NCBI RefSeq assembly: GCF_000212415.1
Contig: NC_015500.1
Span: forward strand, 1,054,001-1,118,000
Source: Treponema brennaborense DSM 12168
Lineage (GTDB): Bacteria > Spirochaetota > Spirochaetia > Treponematales > Treponemataceae
Direction: 5' to 3'
DNA length: 64,000 bases
Program-made: the position numbers and the translations under genes
The notes under the pieces: model-generated
Database searches by the model: none
Seen by the model: the letters and a program-made list of their open reading frames with translations, nothing else
Told to the model about the DNA's origin: nothing
Shown here: positions 60,677 to 64,000 of the stretch, one piece after another
Layout of the letters: each line of letters starts with the position of its first letter
Numbering within the stretch: position 1 is the stretch's first letter

Positions 60677-61681
60677 GGGAAACGTCTGATACGATATCTC
60701 AAACAGTTTTTTCATTTCCGGCTCAACCGCCCGAAACGCTTCTACAACGTCGGGATCGAACGATTTTCCGGATTCGCCGTACAGCCATTCGACGGAATCC
60801 TGATGCGAATACGCCTGCTTATACGGCCTGATGGAACGCAGCGCGTCGTATATATCGACGATCGAAACGATTCTGCAGCTCAGCGGAATTTCTTCTTTTT
60901 GCAGTCCGCGCGGATATCCCAGTCCGTTCCATTTTTCATGGTGTGAGTAGGCGATTTCGGCGGCCATTTCCATCGTTTTTTTTCCGCACAGGATCTGGTA
61001 TCCGATCGTCGTGTGCGTTTTAATTACTTCAAATTCGGCGGAAGTCAGTTTTCGCGGCAAATGCAGTATCCCGTCGGGGATTCCGACTTTGCCGATATCG
61101 TGCATCGGGGCAAAAACTGCCAGCTGATTCTGGTACGTGCCGTCCGTACCCAGCTGCTTTGCGATCAGCTTCGCCATTCCGGAAACCCGCTGCAGATGCT
61201 GTCCCGTTTCGTAATCGCGCGCTTCGGCAAGTTCCGTAAGCGCCCGGTAGCAGGAAAGTCTCGTTTCGTATTCGGTACGCTTCAATTTCTGCTCGTATTG
61301 ATAGATTCGGAAAGCGGTTTGTATGCGCGCCTGCAATTCGGCCGGATGAAACGGTTTTATGAGGTAATCGTCCGCTCCGGCGTTGAGCGCTTCAACGATG
61401 TTTTCCGTTGAATCTTTGCTGGTGAGCATGATGATATAGGTATACCCCTGTTTATCTGCGGCCCTGATTTGCCGGCAGACGTCGATTCCCGTCATGCCGG
61501 GCATGATCCAGTCGAGCAGTACGACCGAATATTCGGAGTACGTCCGGTACGCTTCAAGCGCTTCGGTTCCGGACGCACACGCGGTAACATCGTAATTCCA
61601 TGATGTAAGCAAACCGGTCAGATACTGTCGGATGGACGTGCTGTCATCAGCGCACAATATTTTAAACGGTATTTCTGTCAT
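60665..61681 (-). CDS. Response regulator with HD-GYP phosphodiesterase output
   Basis: 338 residues. Receiver domain (about 1-125) with the phospho-acceptor aspartate in VVLLDWIMPGMTG, the acid pair ILCADDS and lysine in YLIKPFHP. A coiled linker is followed by an HD-GYP domain (about 160-330): APMHDIGKVGIPDGIL, YSHHEKWNGLGYPRGLQ. HD and GYP residues are intact, so it should hydrolyse c-di-GMP under phosphorelay control. GAGAGG precedes the ATG. The cognate kinase is not nearby. Confidence 0.95.
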   Translation of the reverse strand: MTEIPFKILCADDSTSIRQYLTGLLTSWNYDVTACASGTEALEAYRTYSEYSVVLLDWIMPGMTGIDVCRQIRAADKQGYTYIIMLTSKDSTENIVEALNAGADDYLIKPFHPAELQARIQTAFRIYQYEQKLKRTEYETRLSCYRALTELAEARDYETGQHLQRVSGMAKLIAKQLGTDGTYQNQLAVFAPMHDIGKVGIPDGILHLPRKLTSAEFEVIKTHTTIGYQILCGKKTMEMAAEIAYSHHEKWNGLGYPRGLQKEEIPLSCRIVSIVDIYDALRSIRPYKQAYSHQDSVEWLYGESGKSFDPDVVEAFRAVEPEMKKLFEISYQTFPAQP

Positions 61682-61714
61682 CTGCCCCTCTCTTGCTGAT
61701 TTTGTGCCGTTACC

Positions 61715-62914
61715 TCAGGTAAGCCGGGATGCGATCGCATCGATAAATTGCCATGAGTCCAACACGTGTTTTGCCGGCGGCCGGGCGATTTTTGCAAGGT
61801 CGCCGGTCATGGTACCGTCTTCTATCGTTTCGAGCGTTGTCTTTTCAAGCTTTCGCGCGAACGCCGTCAGGTCCGGCGTGCCGTCGAGTTCGCCCCGTTT
61901 TGCAAGCGCGCCCGTCCAGGCGAAAATGAGTGCAACCGGGTTGGTGGACGTTTTTTCGCCTTTCAGATATCGGTAATAATGGCGCTGTACGGTTCCGTGC
62001 GCCGCTTCGTATTCAAACGCTCCGTCGGGAGACACGAGGACGCTCGTCATCATGGCGAGGCTGCCGCTCGCCGAAGCGACCATGTCGCTCATCACGTCGC
62101 CGTCGTAATTCTTGCACGCCCACAAAAAACCGCCTTCACTCTGCATGACGCGGGCAACCGCGTCGTCGATCAGCGTATAAAAATATTCGAGTCCCGCTTT
62201 TTCGAATTCCGCTTTGAATTCGGTGTCGTACACGTGCCGGAATATGTCTTTAAAACGGCCGTCGTACGTTTTGCTGATAGTGTCTTTCGTTGCGAACCAG
62301 ACGTCTACGTTTTCCGAAAGTCCGTAGAAAAAGCAGCAGCGCGCGAAACTTTCGATGGATTTGTCGACGTTGTGAATTCCCTGCAGTATGCCGGGACCTT
62401 TCATGTCCATAATCGTTTTGCGGATGACCGTGCCGTCGTCCGCCGTGAACACGAGTTCGGCTTTGCCGGGACCGGGAACCGCGATTTCGCAGTTTTTATA
62501 TACGTCGCCGTACGCGTGGCGTCCCAGAATGAGCGGTTTTTTCCAGCAGGAGACCGTTCCGTGGACGTTGTTCACGATAATCGGTTTTCTGAATACCGTA
62601 CCGTCGAGTTCCGCGCGGATAATGCCGTTCGGACTCGGCGTGAGCCGCTTCAAATCGTATTCTTCGAGGCGGGCGGCGTTCGACGTGATGGTGGCGCATT
62701 TGACGCCGACGCCGAGCCGTTTGATGGCTGCCGCCGCTTCGTAAGTGACGCGGTCGTCTGAGTCGTCGCGTTCTTTAAGTCCCAGATCGAAATATTCGGT
62801 TTTAAGTTCGACAAAAGGTTCCAGAAGTTTTTCCTTGATCACTTTCCATAAAATGCGGGTCATCTCATCGCCGTCGAGTTCCGCGACCGCGTTTTTCATC
62901 TGAATTTTTGCCAT
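61715..62914 (-). CDS. icd: NADP-dependent isocitrate dehydrogenase, eukaryote-like subfamily
   Basis: 399 residues. The N-terminal NAVAELDGDEMTRILWKVIKEKLL and TITSNAARLEEYDL, TPSPNGIIRAELDGTVFRKPI belong to the IDH type shared with eukaryotes and several anaerobes, rather than the E. coli type. C-terminal VASASGSLAMMTSVL and AAHGTVQRHYYRY hold nucleotide-binding residues. It yields 2-oxoglutarate and NADPH. AGGAG precedes ATG 62914. Confidence 0.95.
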   Translation of the reverse strand: MAKIQMKNAVAELDGDEMTRILWKVIKEKLLEPFVELKTEYFDLGLKERDDSDDRVTYEAAAAIKRLGVGVKCATITSNAARLEEYDLKRLTPSPNGIIRAELDGTVFRKPIIVNNVHGTVSCWKKPLILGRHAYGDVYKNCEIAVPGPGKAELVFTADDGTVIRKTIMDMKGPGILQGIHNVDKSIESFARCCFFYGLSENVDVWFATKDTISKTYDGRFKDIFRHVYDTEFKAEFEKAGLEYFYTLIDDAVARVMQSEGGFLWACKNYDGDVMSDMVASASGSLAMMTSVLVSPDGAFEYEAAHGTVQRHYYRYLKGEKTSTNPVALIFAWTGALAKRGELDGTPDLTAFARKLEKTTLETIEDGTMTGDLAKIARPPAKHVLDSWQFIDAIASRLT

Positions 62915-62948
62915 ACGGTATTTCCTGCTCCTGCAATATTTTGATTTA

Positions 62949-62977
62949 ATTTTATATCATTACTGATAGTTTTACAA
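62949..62977 (-). promoter_or_regulatory. Promoter of icd
   Basis: Minus strand TTGTAA (62977-62972), 17-base spacer, TAAAAT (62954-62949). Conventional leader of about 28 bases with AGGAG. Confidence 0.6.
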
Positions 62978-62986
62978 GTGGAAATA

Positions 62987-62995
62987 TGTTATAAT
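62987..62995 (+). promoter_or_regulatory. Extended -10 promoter of the ThrE-type gene
   Basis: TGTTATAAT (62987-62995) gives a perfect TATAAT with the extended TG. The -10 ends nine bases before ATG 63005, so the leader is about three bases. No good -35 was found. Confidence 0.5.
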
Positions 62996-63004
62996 CCTTT
63001 TTAA

Positions 63005-63781
63005 ATGAATACGATTTCAATCGACGACTTAATAGACATTTCGCTGCAAGCCGGCGCCTTGGTGCTTGAGAACGGCGGTGAAACGTATCGGGCGGAAGAA
63101 ACGTCCGTGCGCATCGCGCGTGCGTTGGGGGCGCAGAACGCTTCGTCTTTCGTCGCGCCGACGGTGGTCATCGTTTCCGCGACCGACTCCGATTTGTCGT
63201 ATCACACCGCGATGCGGCGGATTACGCGGCGAACGGTCAATTTGAAAAAAATAGCGCAGGTTAACGATTTGTCGCGCCGCCTCGCTTCCCGCGGAAAAAC
63301 GTCGAATCCGCGGCAGGTTGAAAATTTGCTGGACCGTATCAGGCGGACGCCGGAGCATCCCGACTGGCTGGTAACGTGCATGGCGGCGCTGAGTTCCCTG
63401 TTTTTTGCGCTCATGTTCGGCGGCGGCTGGATGGAAGCGGCCGCTTCGTTCGTGATAGGCATGATACTGCGCGTCGTGCTGCTGTTTTTGGATAAATTTC
63501 TGTTGAATAATTTTATTTTATCGGTTATTTCAGGCGGCCTGATTTCGGTCTTATCCGAATCGGTGCTGATTCTGGGATTGGTGCCGTCGTCGGTAACGGT
63601 TATGACGGCCGTGCTGATGCAGGTCGTACCGGGACTGGCCATTGTGAACGCGATCCGCGATCTGATTTCGGGCGATTTGATGGCCGGAACGGCCCGATTG
63701 GTGGATGCGTTTATGGTTGCAGCCGGACTTTCCGCCGGGTCGGCGTTCGGCGTATTGGTGTTTTCCCATGTTCTTTTTTGA
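63005..63781 (+). CDS. Threonine/serine exporter ThrE-type, larger subunit (DUF1212)
   Basis: 258 residues. The N-terminal 120 residues, with QAGALVLENGGETYRAEETSVRIARALG and AMRRITRRTVNLKKIAQVNDLSR, form the predicted cytoplasmic DUF1212 part. Five hydrophobic helices follow (AALSSLFFALMFGGGWMEAA, FVIGMILRVVLLFLDK, FILSVISGGLISVLSES, VPSSVTVMTAVLMQVVPGLAIV, AGLSAGSAFGVLVFS). In Corynebacterium the protein exports threonine and serine as one chain; here it is split, and the small subunit gene overlaps the end by 14 bases. Confidence 0.9.
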   Translation: MNTISIDDLIDISLQAGALVLENGGETYRAEETSVRIARALGAQNASSFVAPTVVIVSATDSDLSYHTAMRRITRRTVNLKKIAQVNDLSRRLASRGKTSNPRQVENLLDRIRRTPEHPDWLVTCMAALSSLFFALMFGGGWMEAAASFVIGMILRVVLLFLDKFLLNNFILSVISGGLISVLSESVLILGLVPSSVTVMTAVLMQVVPGLAIVNAIRDLISGDLMAGTARLVDAFMVAAGLSAGSAFGVLVFSHVLF

Positions 63782-64000
63782 TTTGCTGCTTGCCGGAATT
63801 TGGGGCGCGGGGGCCGCCGCCGGGTTGTCGTATTGTTTCAATATCAGCCGTTACGATATCGTTTGGGGCGCCGTAACCGGCGGGTTGGGCTGGATGGTGT
63901 ATACCGCCGTTTCAGCGGTTGCCGGCGGAACGGGCGCCTATTTTTGGGGGGCGCTGACCGCCGCCGTTTCTGCGGAGACTATCGCCATCGTCATAAAAAA
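63768..64000 (+). CDS. ThrE-type exporter, small membrane subunit (DUF3815; 3' end outside window)
   Basis: ATG 63768 lies within the previous gene. The visible 77 residues have Gly/Ala-rich membrane helices (LLAGIWGAGAAAGLSYCFNIS, IVWGAVTGGLGWMVYTAV, GAYFWGALTAAVSAETIAIVIK). The SAETIA motif is typical of the DUF3815 partner of ThrE-type exporters. Confidence 0.8.
   Translation, partial: MFFFDLLLAGIWGAGAAAGLSYCFNISRYDIVWGAVTGGLGWMVYTAVSAVAGGTGAYFWGALTAAVSAETIAIVIK

Noticed and set aside
61766-62761. Open frame on the plus strand inside icd
   Set aside because: Shadow of the conserved icd reading frame.

Overview
The window comes from a spirochaete, most likely a Treponema of moderate GC content. 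The evidence is gene content and order: several OmpA-domain and LysM/transglycosylase cell-envelope genes, pyrG fused into an lptC-lptA-lptB operon, a soluble CZB-type chemoreceptor, a eukaryote-like isocitrate dehydrogenase, and rpsP-khpA-rimM-trmD-rplS followed by orphan flagellar-export-like genes. The species is not determinable by eye. No phage, insertion sequence, CRISPR array or rRNA gene is visible; this is ordinary chromosome.

Layout. 1-9.9 kb: the end of an OmpA protein, an EAL phosphodiesterase followed by aroA, a cytoplasmic chemoreceptor, ilvE, and a leftward operon of TPR lipoprotein, lytic transglycosylase and OmpA protein. 10-17 kb: a small membrane protein, a TPR lipoprotein, rubredoxin, and a leftward TolC/HlyD/MacB-type efflux operon. 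17-27 kb: pyrG-lptC-lptA-lptB, two bacteriohemerythrins, topoisomerase IV (parE, parC), a membrane protein and a YigZ protein. 27-34 kb: a PilZ protein, asnS, an acyltransferase, a TrmO-type methyltransferase, an AraC regulator and ffh. 34.5-40 kb: an MMPL transporter, a LolA-like protein and an outer-membrane barrel, behind a strong palindromic operator candidate. 40-50 kb: a GGDEF cyclase, a spirochaetal hypothetical, pgeF, a GH105 hydrolase, argS, a membrane chemoreceptor and two hypotheticals. 50-56 kb: the ribosomal/tRNA-modification operon, running into FliK-like, FlhB-like, YraN and small-protein genes, then tRNA-Leu(UAA). 56-64 kb: a metallopeptidase-like lipoprotein, a beta-lactamase-fold protein with a pentapeptide protein, a zinc-ribbon protein with murI, an HD-GYP response regulator, icd, and a split ThrE-type exporter running off the end.

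How parts work together. Cyclic-di-GMP turnover and sensing is dispersed but complete: GGDEF synthase, EAL and HD-GYP hydrolases, PilZ receptor. Two chemoreceptors and two hemerythrins fit a motile anaerobe sensing metal/redox and oxygen. Envelope biogenesis is heavily represented: Lpt export, murI, pgeF, transglycosylase, OmpA proteins and two export systems.

The most striking signal is in the promoters. Eleven genes have a sigma70-type promoter whose -10 hexamer ends only 6-8 bases before the likely start codon, so their mRNAs should be leaderless. Two such promoters are interleaved head-to-head in the 53 bases between the starts at 59411 and 59465. Start codons were re-chosen accordingly in several genes. 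All functional calls are from reading motifs by eye; no database search was run.
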